Assembly: GCA_009602725.1 (NCBI GenBank) | Contig: WELB01000152.1 | Location: 207,239 to 230,880 of the forward strand | DNA length: 23,642 bases | Reading direction: 5' to 3' | Source: Spirogloea muscicola | Taxonomy: Eukaryota > Streptophyta > Zygnematophyceae > Spirogloeales > Spirogloeaceae | In this document: piece after piece, positions 11,641 to 20,606 of the stretch | How positions within the stretch are numbered: position 1 is the stretch's first letter | How the letters are laid out: each line of letters starts with the position of its first letter | The notes under the pieces: model-generated | Told to the model about the DNA's origin: nothing | Seen by the model: the letters and a program-made list of their open reading frames with translations, nothing else | Databases searched by the model: none | Position numbers and translations under genes: made by a program

Positions 11641-11768
11641 TAAGTAACAGAAACAAAGCTGCTACGAGACACTCAGTAACCCCTGCTAAGCAGCCGCAGA
11701 TCAGAGATGCTGGGCTCCTGGAAGTGGGTCCCCTGGCCAGAGCCAGAGGCAGCAGCGAGGGCTCTGCC
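11552..11768 (+). repeat. 217-bp dispersed repeat, copy A
   Basis: This segment matches 18456-18672 on the opposite strand at about 215 of 217 positions; the two differences I see are near 11566 and 11587. Both copies end at the same sequence, GAGGGCTCTGCC, where each meets a gene. Here the join is to a QCR7 coding exon. A more diverged third copy lies at 23042-23172. Copy A contains one GGGCTGG/CCAGCCC hairpin and a short open frame starting MLGSWKWVPWPEP that is shared with copy B. I find no transposase or reverse transcriptase. It may be the end of a non-autonomous mobile element. Confidence 0.85.
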
Positions 11769-12306
11769 GGCACGAANACGACAACAACGACACGGACATC
11801 CACGAGGCGCTCAAGCGCTTGCCCCTGGCCGAGGTGGACGCGCGTAACCAGCGCCTCAAGCGCGCCATCGACACCTCGCTCAAGCACACCGCGCTGCCCA
11901 AGGACCTGCAGGTCACGACTCGCGCCCCCCGCTGCCCTAGACTGCCTGCGCCCGTGCCACACCGTCGCTCCACAGGCCTGTGCTGTCTGGCCGGACCTGC
12001 TCGCGGGCGGCGACTCTGCTGCTGAGTGCCTCGGTGTCCTCGTCTGAAGTGCAGGCCAAGCAGACTCCGTATGCATTCTACCTGCAGCAGCCTCTGAAGC
12101 AGGTAGTGCAGCAAGCGCCCAAGGCGTACACGTCTCCCCGTCTCATTTGTGGCGCACTGCATCCATCAGCCTCCGGCACAGCCATGTGACATCTCGTGGT
12201 GCCTTACCTGGTGCTTACTCATTACTGCCTCCTGCAGGTCAAGGACGAAAGGCAGGAGCGAGCTACGCTTGGATCCGACATGCCCTACTCCAGATCAATT
12301 CCCTGA
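11768..12306 (+). CDS. QCR7: Ubiquinol-cytochrome c reductase 14 kDa subunit, 5' truncated
   Basis: The recognisable exons are ~11768-11911, 12055-12102 and 12238-12306, all phase 0. The protein reads RHE, one unknown residue, then DNNDTDIHEALKRLPLAEVD, ARNQRLKRAIDTSLKHTALP and KDLQ. It continues with AKQTPYAFYLQQPLKQ and ends VKDERQERATLG...YSRSIP. This is the C-terminal two-thirds of plant-type QCR7/UQCRB, a matrix-side subunit of respiratory complex III. Spacing matches the family, including YLQ-x5-VK-x3-ER. The first 50-60 residues, a start codon and a 5' splice acceptor are absent, because the homology begins exactly where the 217-bp repeat ends. An N at 11777 falls in the second recognisable exon codon. 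Either the gene was broken by the repeat or the assembly is joined wrongly here. Confidence 0.88.
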
Positions 12307-12481
12307 TTGCACCTCTGGCTGGGCCCCAGTATGGCCCGCTCGGACCAACCCCATCCCACTTGGTTCCACAAGTTAGGGAGCTGAAGCTGTGTCGCTTGAC
12401 CGTGCCGCCAACACTTCGGCCTCATAACTGCACTTACACTTCCGCATGAGCAGGCGTGGAGTGATGGAGTGGGCATTGATG

Positions 12482-12486
12482 TGTAA
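12482..12486 (+). terminator. Poly(A) signal TGTAA, QCR7
   Basis: TGTAA lies 176 bp after the QCR7 stop. Distance and motif fit a normal algal 3' UTR, which suggests the 3' half of the gene is intact. Confidence 0.55.
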
Positions 12487-14177
12487 AGGGTGCTGTCAAT
12501 ATGATGTGTGCATCACATGCTGAAGGTGGACATTTGTGCACTTAGATGGCGAACTCTGGACATGTCGAACTTCTGGACATGGAAGCACCTTGAATGAATT
12601 GTACTCAACCACAGACGTTCATATCGCATTGTTCAATGTCAACATGCTCTTTGGACTTGATGAAAAAGGACGTCTTTTGCATATGCATAGAGGTGGACAG
12701 TCAGTTGGCCAGGAAATGTACGACAAGCACCTGCACTGGAGGGAACCGAGCACTCACACAATAGACCAGGAATTAGAAACAGTTGCCCTGAGAGTATTGC
12801 CTTGCCGTGCTGGTTGAGCTCTGGCATGTGAAGCGACACTTCCGATTGCTTCTCCCAGTTTATCGGGCTTGTTCATGTCTACAAGCAGGTTCTGTGTGGG
12901 GCCTTGCTCTAGCCCAGAGCGTGAGTAGTGCAGTGACTTCCTTCGCCCATTCTTGTCCACGGTGCTTGTGACGTTATTGTCATCGGCGTTTTGGGGTGGG
13001 TAACTATTTGAGTTGGCCTGGTCGTCCATGGGAGCGCTCCCTTTGATAAGGGATGCTCCAGCATGTCAGGTTGATATCCCCAGTCTGAGTTGGAGGCGAC
13101 CACGTTGCTGCTCCGGTGCGCCCTTGCTATGGCTGGCACCCACTGAGGGTGGAGCCTGTGCTGTCAGTGTGACTGCGTGTGGCCTGTGTGTCCCATAAGC
13201 GGATTTGCCTCTGGACCGTTGAAACGAGGCCGGTCTGCTGGCCCTTGGCTGGTCCTCCATCGCCCTCTATTGGACGAGTCTATTCTTTGGAGAAGGGCAG
13301 ACGGCCACTTATGGGCTCTTGAGTAAAATAGGCTCATAGCCAAGGCTGTTGGACGCAGAGGACAGGAGCAACGTCAGGGGCAGCCAGATCAAGATATCTC
13401 TCAGTCCACACTTGGCTGGCCTTCACCGGCTGCTCTTGACGTCTCCTACAGCAGGTTCTTGGCGGGGACTCTGCAAGGACATTAGCAACCATTGCCTGCC
13501 ATTACAATGAGAAAGCTTCCACTTCCAGATGGTACTATACTTGGGGTGCTGGAGGGCATATTATAGGCAACTAGATGCTGACACAAGCTTTAGAAAGCTG
13601 TGCATGGATGTACTATTGACTTGCTCGTACACCTGGTAATTTTACTCCTATAGGAGGAAAGGTTTCCTCCTAGTGAAGGACCTGGCTGACGTCTTGAGCC
13701 AACATGGTTGAGACCACCCTTGATAGTACTGTATCTGTCCACTTTGCCGCCAGCAGCCTCTCAGCCCCAGAGCAGCCCTGCAGCTACCAGCGCAGGTCAC
13801 TTCCACGTCCAAAGGTGGCCTGAGCCTTCGGTTACAAGACAGAAGTGGAAGTCTGATACAGTCTAAGCATCGGCTTACAGCAGACGGCAACGGAGACACA
13901 GCACCACAGCTATGACAGACAGTTAGCTTGTTCCCTTGTCGATCTGCACAGGCAGGGACCACCTCTTGGTATGATACTCTCGTTGAGCCTCAGACAGCTA
14001 ACAATGTTATACTGTCCAATGTACAGTGCTCATGTGTCCAGTGTACGACACCCGGCATCCAGTATGTGCTGCATGCCACCAACCCGAAGCGACAAGGCTT
14101 TTCCTACATACTAGTGCTCACTGCTCACTGCTTACTGCTCACTGAGAGGCCCTCCACCAACATCAATGAGAGAGAAA
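12487..14177. other. Convergent intergenic region, no gene recognised
   Basis: This lies between the 3' ends of QCR7 (+) and NOG2 (-). A minus-strand TGTAA at 13879-13875 (TTACA on +), about 300 bp past the NOG2 stop, is a plausible NOG2 poly(A) signal. The rest holds short, low-complexity open frames with no domain, no splice pattern and no RNA gene that I can recognise. The phrase CTGGACAT recurs near 12550-12580 without forming an array. Confidence 0.5.
13875..13879 (-). terminator. Poly(A) signal TGTAA, NOG2
   Basis: Minus-strand TGTAA, about 300 bp downstream of the NOG2 stop codon at 14178. A second one at 13836-13832 lies close behind it. Either could be used. Confidence 0.45.
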
Positions 14178-17100
14178 TCAAAGAGTTGGCCCAACCTCAG
14201 CTTCTACTGTTCTAAGAACATCTTCCCATGTCATATCTTCCTCATCACTCTCCTCTTCCCAAACTCGTTTTCGTTGGCCCTTTCCTCTTTTTCTGAGCTC
14301 TCGCCCTTGTGGCACTGGAGGGGCTGTAGTGGCACCATCAGTCTCGTCAGCAGCGTCATCGTCCTCCCCAGAAGCTACTGTCTCTTGATCGGAAGCTTCT
14401 GCCTCTGAGTCTCCTTCAGAGTCGACAGGTAACTGGACAGTCTGCTCACTCTCCCGGGTCCTCTGATCTTCATCATCGTACAGGTTCTCCTGCACAGCAC
14501 CCTGTATGACACCAGCAATGTAAGGCACCATGAGGAGAGTCAAGTCTTAGTGGGTCACTTAACAAGGGCAAATGATGACAAGCCCATTCCTTGTCCCTAT
14601 GCTTGAGCTTGACGAAGACTTGGTCAAGAGATGCACCAATACCTGAAGTGAGCCTTTTTGCCTTGCCACAGCTTTGGCAAGAGCCTCCTGCAGCGTTGCG
14701 TCCAACTTTGATGCGTCGGTCTCCGCCGGCTGGGATACTGCATCCCCTTCTTTCTCTGTACTTGAGGCAGGAGATGCCATCCCAGCAGAGCGTGCGACAA
14801 CAGGAGAGGCTTGGGCACCAGCAGTTGTAGTTGTGTGGCTTTCTGACCCATCGAGCTGTGGAGGCGGGGTGAAGAATGGAATCTTTCCCCTTTGCCAGTC
14901 ATTCAATACCATCTTGGCCACTGTAGCAAGATCTGCCTCCCCTTTCTGCGCAGCACATCTCAATAAGCACAACAGGGGCAGAATTACTTCTTCTAACTGG
15001 AGAAGATCTGCAGAAAGATATGGATCTCCCTTCCAGCAAGACAAGGGATCAGTCAGGTCAAAGAATCTCTATCACTTTCATCCTTACCTCATGAACCATA
15101 TAAGTAATCAAGATCAAGAAACTGACAATATCACATCACGTTCACTTTGCTTTAAGACAACCTGACACTTGTGAGAACCTCAATGCTAATCTCTGAAGCT
15201 TCGTATCCACCACAGGGTTGGTCTGTGGCTCATCAGTAATTTACTTGATGCAATGGTAAAGGATCCCAGCAGTACCTTGAAAAGCTTTCCCTGAAGCTTC
15301 GCCAAGTGCGTCAGAAAGTCAACATCATCCTCCCTGCAACACCGAGAATGGATTGTTGTGGCCAGTAGCCAAAGGCTATGAGAGGAAGAAAACTGGCATC
15401 CAGTCACTCACGAACATGGACAATTAAACAGGTGCAAAGAGAGGGGCGCATACGTCCAATGCACGTACCATTCCTGGACACGATATGCTCTGATAAGGTA
15501 GTCTTTCTTGACTCTCCTCAGCACCTCTGAAATATGCTCGGCAGGTGACTCCAGGTTCTGCACTCTGACCTGGTGAGGGTAGGTTGATGTAGATGGTTAG
15601 CTTTTGTCCACCGAAATTGGTTGAGCAGGACATGCCGCTGGGCCTGTGACGCTTGCTGGCTAGCTGAAGGAGAAGCTTCCTTTAGAAGACGGTGACCACA
15701 AAGCTCAGCTGAGCAAATTGATCATTCTACTTAAGCTGCGCGCTGAGAAAATCAGCTCATGTGAAGTAGACCCCTTCTCTGCTAACGCGCCGAGAACAGA
15801 ACGCCAGCCAGGGCCCCTCTCATGCCAACATCACTAATCTAATGACCCCATGGAAGTGGACACATCTGCATGATTTTGCATGATTCCGCTCACCACTCCC
15901 TTGAGGACAATATCAGTCTCATTGTCCTTGCTGTGGTAGACCACGCCAGGACAGTCAATGAGGTTGATGCGCTTCATTAGCGTGATGTATTGCCAGACCT
16001 TGGTCTCTCCTGGAATTGGCGCCACTTTGCAGACCTGCCAATGGTCTCACGTATAGACCTTGTAAGAGGCACAGAAGAGCAGGGGCTTGCAAGGATCAGT
16101 ATCTGGGGAAAGGACGCCTTTCCATCTAAGTCAAGCAGCTCAAAAAAAAGACCAGCCTTAGCAGCGAGCGGACGGGTAAGAAGTTGCTCCAACCTTCTTG
16201 GTCCGAAGCGTATTTATGACAGAGGACTTGCCAACGTTGGGATAGCCAACAAAACCTACAGATATTGCCTGCTTGTCACTCTTCAATCTTGCCAGCTGCC
16301 GCAGCAACGAAAGCAAAGAACCCTTCACAATAGCACAGATGAAGTAGAGTTGGCATCAGATGTCCAGTTTGTCAGCACTGACATTGTGCAAGCAGGGCAC
16401 AATGTCACGGCATGCTAACAGCAGGATGCAGTGAAGTATATGAGGAGTTGCACCTTGCCAAAGGGGTTTGTAACACTGGCATGGAAGGCCAGCGTTGGAT
16501 ACTCCCTGGACAGCGCGTGCAACCAGCCTTTGGTGACCCACGATGGTACAAGGTCACACTGCAAGAAAGAGCGCACAATCAGGAGTCAGGCATCGTTACT
16601 TTCCAGTCTCCCGTTCTATGGAAAGCACTCATGCCATAGTCGACAAGGAGAAAGGATCTCTGCACGAGCTTGACTACACAAGGGTGCCCACTGGCAAGAT
16701 ATCTTCTGCCAGTAGATTCTACACTCATCACGAAGACAAGGTCGCCGGAATCCAAAGATGGTGACTATATAGGGAGGGTTGCAGTGCCCCGAGTGCTTGC
16801 TAAGACAGGTGGTGATGTGCACTTTGTTGAGCAGAAGCAGTAGGTGCTTGTGCTTGCAGTTCTTCTTAATGTGCTTCTCCAAATGCTTGCAGCGCGTACC
16901 CTCTGGGTCCCTTGCATCCAACACCTGTGCAACCCAAATTGCCATGTGAGGCTAGGACGTCTCCTCTCACAATGTCCACCTCTTACACTTAGACGAAAAT
17001 GTGCGAGCTTTGGGCTTTGGACGATCTTGCAGCCACGCACAGCAGCAGTAGGTGGCAGCTATCATCTCTCCAACAAGCTCTCAGCAAGACAGGGTCACTG

Positions 17101-18408
17101 GACTTCAACTAGCCCACTCAAACAGATGCGGTCTTGGCAGGCTACACTTGCCTCCACGACAACGTCGGACGAGTCAACAACCTTGTAGAGCTCCCCCCAG
17201 ATACGGCGGCTCTGCCCTTTCTCGTACATGGTGTGCCTGGCCGACGGCCGAATGCCTTCCTGCCTGTCACCTGCGGCCGCCACCTCCGCCGCCGTCTGGT
17301 TGTCTGCCTTATCAGTGAAAGACCCTGCACACTCGCGCACCACGCCCACAGACTAGCGCGTAAAAGAGGGTGGACTTACATACCCCTTTGCTGTCACCAC
17401 TCCGAGTAGCATGACTGTTGAGCAAGCTTAGATCGCGACGAGCACAACTGACTGCCTCTTGCAAAGAGCAGCAGGTCTTCCCACTAGCAAGCCTGAGCCA
17501 CCACCTCTAGGATCGACCATAGTGGCAGAGTGCACCTTGCACTGCAGCAGCCTGGTCCAGCAGGGCTTGGTAGTCGTCAGTCACGAGCTTGGGGCGCTTG
17601 CGCCTGGCTTTGGGGCCAAACACATCCTCAAACTTCTCCGTGTCCAGCACGTGCACACGCGCTTGCTGCACAAGTACAAGTACAAGTGCTGTCAGGCCTG
17701 CTCTGCTCTCTCGCCTTCTGCAGAGCAAGGCCGACTCTGCCAGCAAGAGCTCCACAAGACACATGGTGCACACTTTGTGGCGGTCGTTGAGGAGGGCCCG
17801 GGGAAGCTTCTTGTCCTTGAGGACGACGGTGTAGGCGTCCCCCGCCTTGGTGCGCATCTCCTCGCGGAAGCGCTCCAGCTCCTTCTGCCCGACCACACGC
17901 GTGTTGCCTGCGACGCCAGGAGCAGGGTCAGGGCAGCACATACAAGGCCCAGCCACACACCCCCCCCTTCACCCCCTGCAAAGGCTGGCAGGAGGGCGCA
18001 CCGAACCAGCGGCGGTCGGGCTGGATGCGCGTGGAGGGCAGCTCCTTGGACTGCAGCTCGTGGTGCAGGATCTTGCCCTTGGCGTTGCGCACGGGCCGCG
18101 AGCCGTACATCTGCAGCCGCCGAACGGCCGCGGCCGAGCGCTGCCCCCCGGAGCCGCCAGCCTTGCCATCGCGCCTGGCGAGGCAGGGGGAGGGCGGCGG
18201 CCGGGAGCGTGAGGCCAGGCGGGGCGGGGGGGCCAGGCCACGGCCTGGCCGGGGCCAGGGAGGAGTGGCCACTACGGAGGGGCGGCTGGGGCCAGGCCAG
18301 CGGTGGCGGCGGGCCTCGTCTCGGAAGCGCGGCGTACCTGCGGTCGTCGAGGGAGTGGCGGGGCTTGCCAGCGGAGGCGCCGGAGGCGGCGAGCTTCTTC
18401 TTGGCCAT
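14178..18408 (-). CDS. NOG2: Nucleolar GTP-binding protein 2 (NOG2/NUG2, GNL2)
   Basis: The thirteen exons are 18408-18338, 18174-18002, 17907-17774, 17665-17536, 17324-17152, 16924-16823, 16558-16454, 16322-16194, 16034-15894, 15569-15469, 15333-15276, 14945-14643 and 14501-14178. They sum to 1944 nt, or 647 residues. The NGP1NT-type N-domain ([37 protein letters not shown]) is followed by a circularly permuted GTPase of the YlqF/YawG family. Its motifs come in the order G4 NKCD (260-263), G1 GYPNVGKSS (322-330), G2 PGET (347-350) and G3 DCPGV (366-370). A conserved [15 protein letters not shown] follows, then a Ser/Thr-rich and acidic tail ([11 protein letters not shown]). NOG2 acts in late nucleolar and nucleoplasmic maturation of the 60S ribosomal subunit. 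Intron 5 is GC-AG (AG|GCAAGT). The start is ATG in GCCGCCATGGCC, 46 bp downstream of repeat copy B. Confidence 0.95.
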
Positions 18409-18455
18409 GGCGGCGGCGGCGGCGGCGGCGGGAGGCGGCGGCGGGGAAGTCCTGT

Positions 18456-18672
18456 GGCAGAGCCCTCGCTGCTGCCTCTGGCTCTGGCCAGGGGACCCAC
18501 TTCCAGGAGCCCAGCATCTCTGATCTGCGGCTGCTTAGCAGGGGTTACTGAGTGTCTCGTAGCAGCTTTGTTTCTGTTACTTAGCGCTTCCCCTGGCCCC
18601 CTTCTCGTACTCTGTTCATTCTTTTTCGGGCTGGTTGTTCCAGCCCCTATTCTCAATGGGCGAGCACTTTCT
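18456..18672 (-). repeat. 217-bp dispersed repeat, copy B
   Basis: This is the inverted near-identical partner of copy A (11552-11768). It ends 47 bp before the NOG2 start codon, so it must form the NOG2 5' leader and/or core promoter. It carries the GGGCTGG-TTGTT-CCAGCCC hairpin (18628-18646) and the shared MLGSWKWVPWPEP open frame, which lies upstream of the NOG2 start in a different frame. Together copies A and B form inverted repeats around a 6.7-kb segment. Confidence 0.85.
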
Positions 18673-18856
18673 TCCTGTGACCGAGGCGCGGCCCGCAGCC
18701 CAGCCCCAAACCCCCCTCACCCCACGGCGTTATGGGTGTTACGGGGGTCGGTGGTCCTCGTTACTTTCGCTGCTGGCCTCTCAAGCTGACCAGCGGCGCC
18801 GGGAACGGGGTGCAGCCCTTCCCGGTGGCTCGGTGCCTTTGGGTCTTGTGTCCTGC

Positions 18857-19017
18857 TACCGTATGCGCTTGTCTATGTCCCTACAGCGGTCCCAGGCGAT
18901 TGCTTCGCATCGCCGGGCTGGTCGCGCCCTTGCAGCAGCCTCGGGCTTGCGCAGCGGGGTTGCTCTTCCTCCCCTCAGCTCATCTGACTTCCTACTGCTG
19001 ACTCGGGGGTATTGAGG
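18857..19017 (-). repeat. Diverged repeat-family copy upstream of BolA
   Basis: This is weakly but clearly related to copies B and C. Read on the + strand it encodes YRMRLSMSLQRS, then RAGRALAAASG, then SSDFLLLTRGY and a stop. Copy C (reverse strand) encodes YRMRLAVSLQRS and AGRALA, and copy B encodes CGRALAAASGSG, ending LLSRGY and a stop. Similar spacing to the shared stop codon supports common origin. Edges are approximate. Confidence 0.5.
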
Positions 19018-19166
19018 GCGCCCTGTCTGCCTAGCCTACGGCTCCGTCATGAACACCTGTATGCATCTGGCTGGCATCTGGTTTACAGCCGATTTTTTAG
19101 TATCAGCAGCCGCTTTCCCCACGGCGCCTCCCAGGGCCCACCAACCCTACTCCGGCGCCCCCGGCC

Positions 19167-20081
19167 ATGGCCGCCGCCGGCGCCCGCGTCCTCACGCCGC
19201 CAGGGCCCCTGGCCGCCGCGTCGCTGCCACCGCGGCCTTCGCGGGCTGCCCGCCTCCGCACCCGCCCTGCGCCCCGGCGCCTCTCCTCTGGCGCGCCTCC
19301 ACTGCGCGCCTCCCTCCAGGTCTCCGGCCCAGGCTCCATCGACTCCCCCCAGATGGCCGCCATGCAGGCCAAGGTCCTTCCCCCTCCGTCTCACACCGCC
19401 GCTCCGCCCCCCTTGCTCGGCGCCGAGCTCCATCTCCTGCCCGGCTCCCGGCTCTCGGACTTGCGATGGCCTCGATTGCGCTGTCCAGAGAGCCTCCCGT
19501 GCCTTTCCGGCGGCCAACCCCTCTGCCAGGCGCGGGAGCTGGCCAACCTCGCCGCTGGCCAACCTCGCCTCGGCGTGCGTGTGAGCAGTCGCTGACCTGA
19601 CGGGCTTGGTCTCCGTGCCGCTCCACCAGATCAAGGAGGCACTGGAGGCGCAGGAGGTTGTGGTGAAGGACGCGTACGGCGATGGCCGCCACGTCAGGTT
19701 GCCCACTCAGCCTTCTCCCTCGCAGCACGACGCCTGCGCGCTCCGCACGGAGCTTCATCGAAGCCAGGGGGTGTGCTCCAATCTGCCTGCCAGCAGCGCG
19801 CCTGAGCAGGGTGTGTGGCTGGGGCTTGCATCTTCGATGGCAGGGGCATACAATCAGCCAATCTTGAGACCGGCATAGGAGGACGATGACAGTTACTGAC
19901 TGGCTTTTAAACTGCTCCTGGCAGCATTCACGTCGTGTCTCCCGCCTTTGAGGGCCTCAGCTCCATGAATCGGCAGCGGATGGTGTACAAGGCCATCTGG
20001 GAGGAGCTGCAGAGCACTGTTCATGCTGTGGACTCCATGACCACAAAGACCCCTTCTGAGGTCGAGGGAACAGCGTCTTGA
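19167..20081 (+). CDS. BOLA4: BolA-like protein, probably plastid-targeted (BOLA4-like)
   Basis: The exons are 19167-19373, 19630-19697 and 19925-20081, summing to 432 nt (143 residues). The introns are 256 and 227 bp, with matching phases 0 and 2. The N-terminal ~55 residues are rich in Ala, Pro, Arg and Ser and low in acidic residues ([20 protein letters not shown]), as in plastid transit peptides. The BolA fold follows: [46 protein letters not shown], then [20 protein letters not shown] and the C-terminal MTTKTPSE. The invariant FEG...[13 protein letters not shown]...VHAV block matches plant BOLA4. BolA proteins partner with CGFS glutaredoxins in Fe-S cluster handling and redox regulation. 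That partnership and the plastid location are inferred from the family. The start is ATG in GGCCATGGCC. Its 5' flank holds a diverged repeat copy. Confidence 0.9.
19538..19569 (+). repeat. 16-bp tandem duplication in BolA intron 1
   Basis: GCTGGCCAACCTCGCC occurs twice head to tail within the first BolA intron. It is a small slippage-type duplication with no evident function. Confidence 0.8.
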
Positions 20082-20606
20082 CACACATACACAAGACCCA
20101 TTTGCTCAGAGTACTGCTTGTCACTAAGGCACCAATTGCCTCCAAATGCAACTCTGTGACTCGCACTAATAAGGGGAGCAACAGTCTGTGTGCATGTTTG
20201 CCAGTTTCGCTTCTTGGCAATTGCAAGTGGCAAGGGCGCATGCAAGGTCTCTCGCAGAGCTCTTGTTGCTTGGTCAGAAAGTACTTTGTCAGTAGTTTTT
20301 CATCACAATTGATCATCACTCCTACACCCAGCCTGATCGAGTGTGCAGCCCCTTCCAGTGGTAGCCAAATTAGAGTGGTGATGCAGGGCTTTCAGGTCAA
20401 CTCTGTTGAACATTCTTCAGAGGGAAGAGTGTCTACGTTGACGCATTTGGCCACCGGCTTCAGCATCACCTTGATCAGGACTGGCATGCAGGCCTGGAAG
20501 CCAACTGTCACTTGTCTGGCCCAATGTGGACAACGTGAAGTTCCAGTTCCTTGCCATGCCAAGCATAGCGCTGTGTACGGCAAAAATAGCAGGATAAGCT
20601 GAATTG
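20082..20606. other. Convergent 3' region of BolA and GalDH genes
   Basis: These 525 bp separate the two stop codons. I found no TGTAA in either orientation here. The nearest + strand TGTAA (20825-20829) and minus-strand TGTAA (20879-20875) both lie inside GalDH intron 4. No coding exon is recognisable. The 3' ends of these two genes are therefore unresolved and may use a variant signal. Confidence 0.5.

Noticed and set aside
11769-11776. GGCACGA-type cDNA-library adapter before QCR7
   Set aside because: It resembles a common linker, but the bases encode the expected QCR7 residues RHE, and introns show the sequence is genomic.
10505-12076. Long (523-codon) minus-strand open frame
   Set aside because: It crosses the N, the repeat block, the ATPase promoter and the antisense of real QCR7 exons. 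It has a biased composition, shows no domain, and is an effect of GC-rich sequence and repeats.
12754-13260. Overlapping minus-strand open frames that might be a small gene
   Set aside because: Low complexity, no conserved motif and no consistent exon boundaries; coding status cannot be supported.
17669-17690. ACAAGT microsatellite
   Set aside because: Three short units only, forming the pyrimidine tract and acceptor of a NOG2 intron; not a meaningful repeat array.
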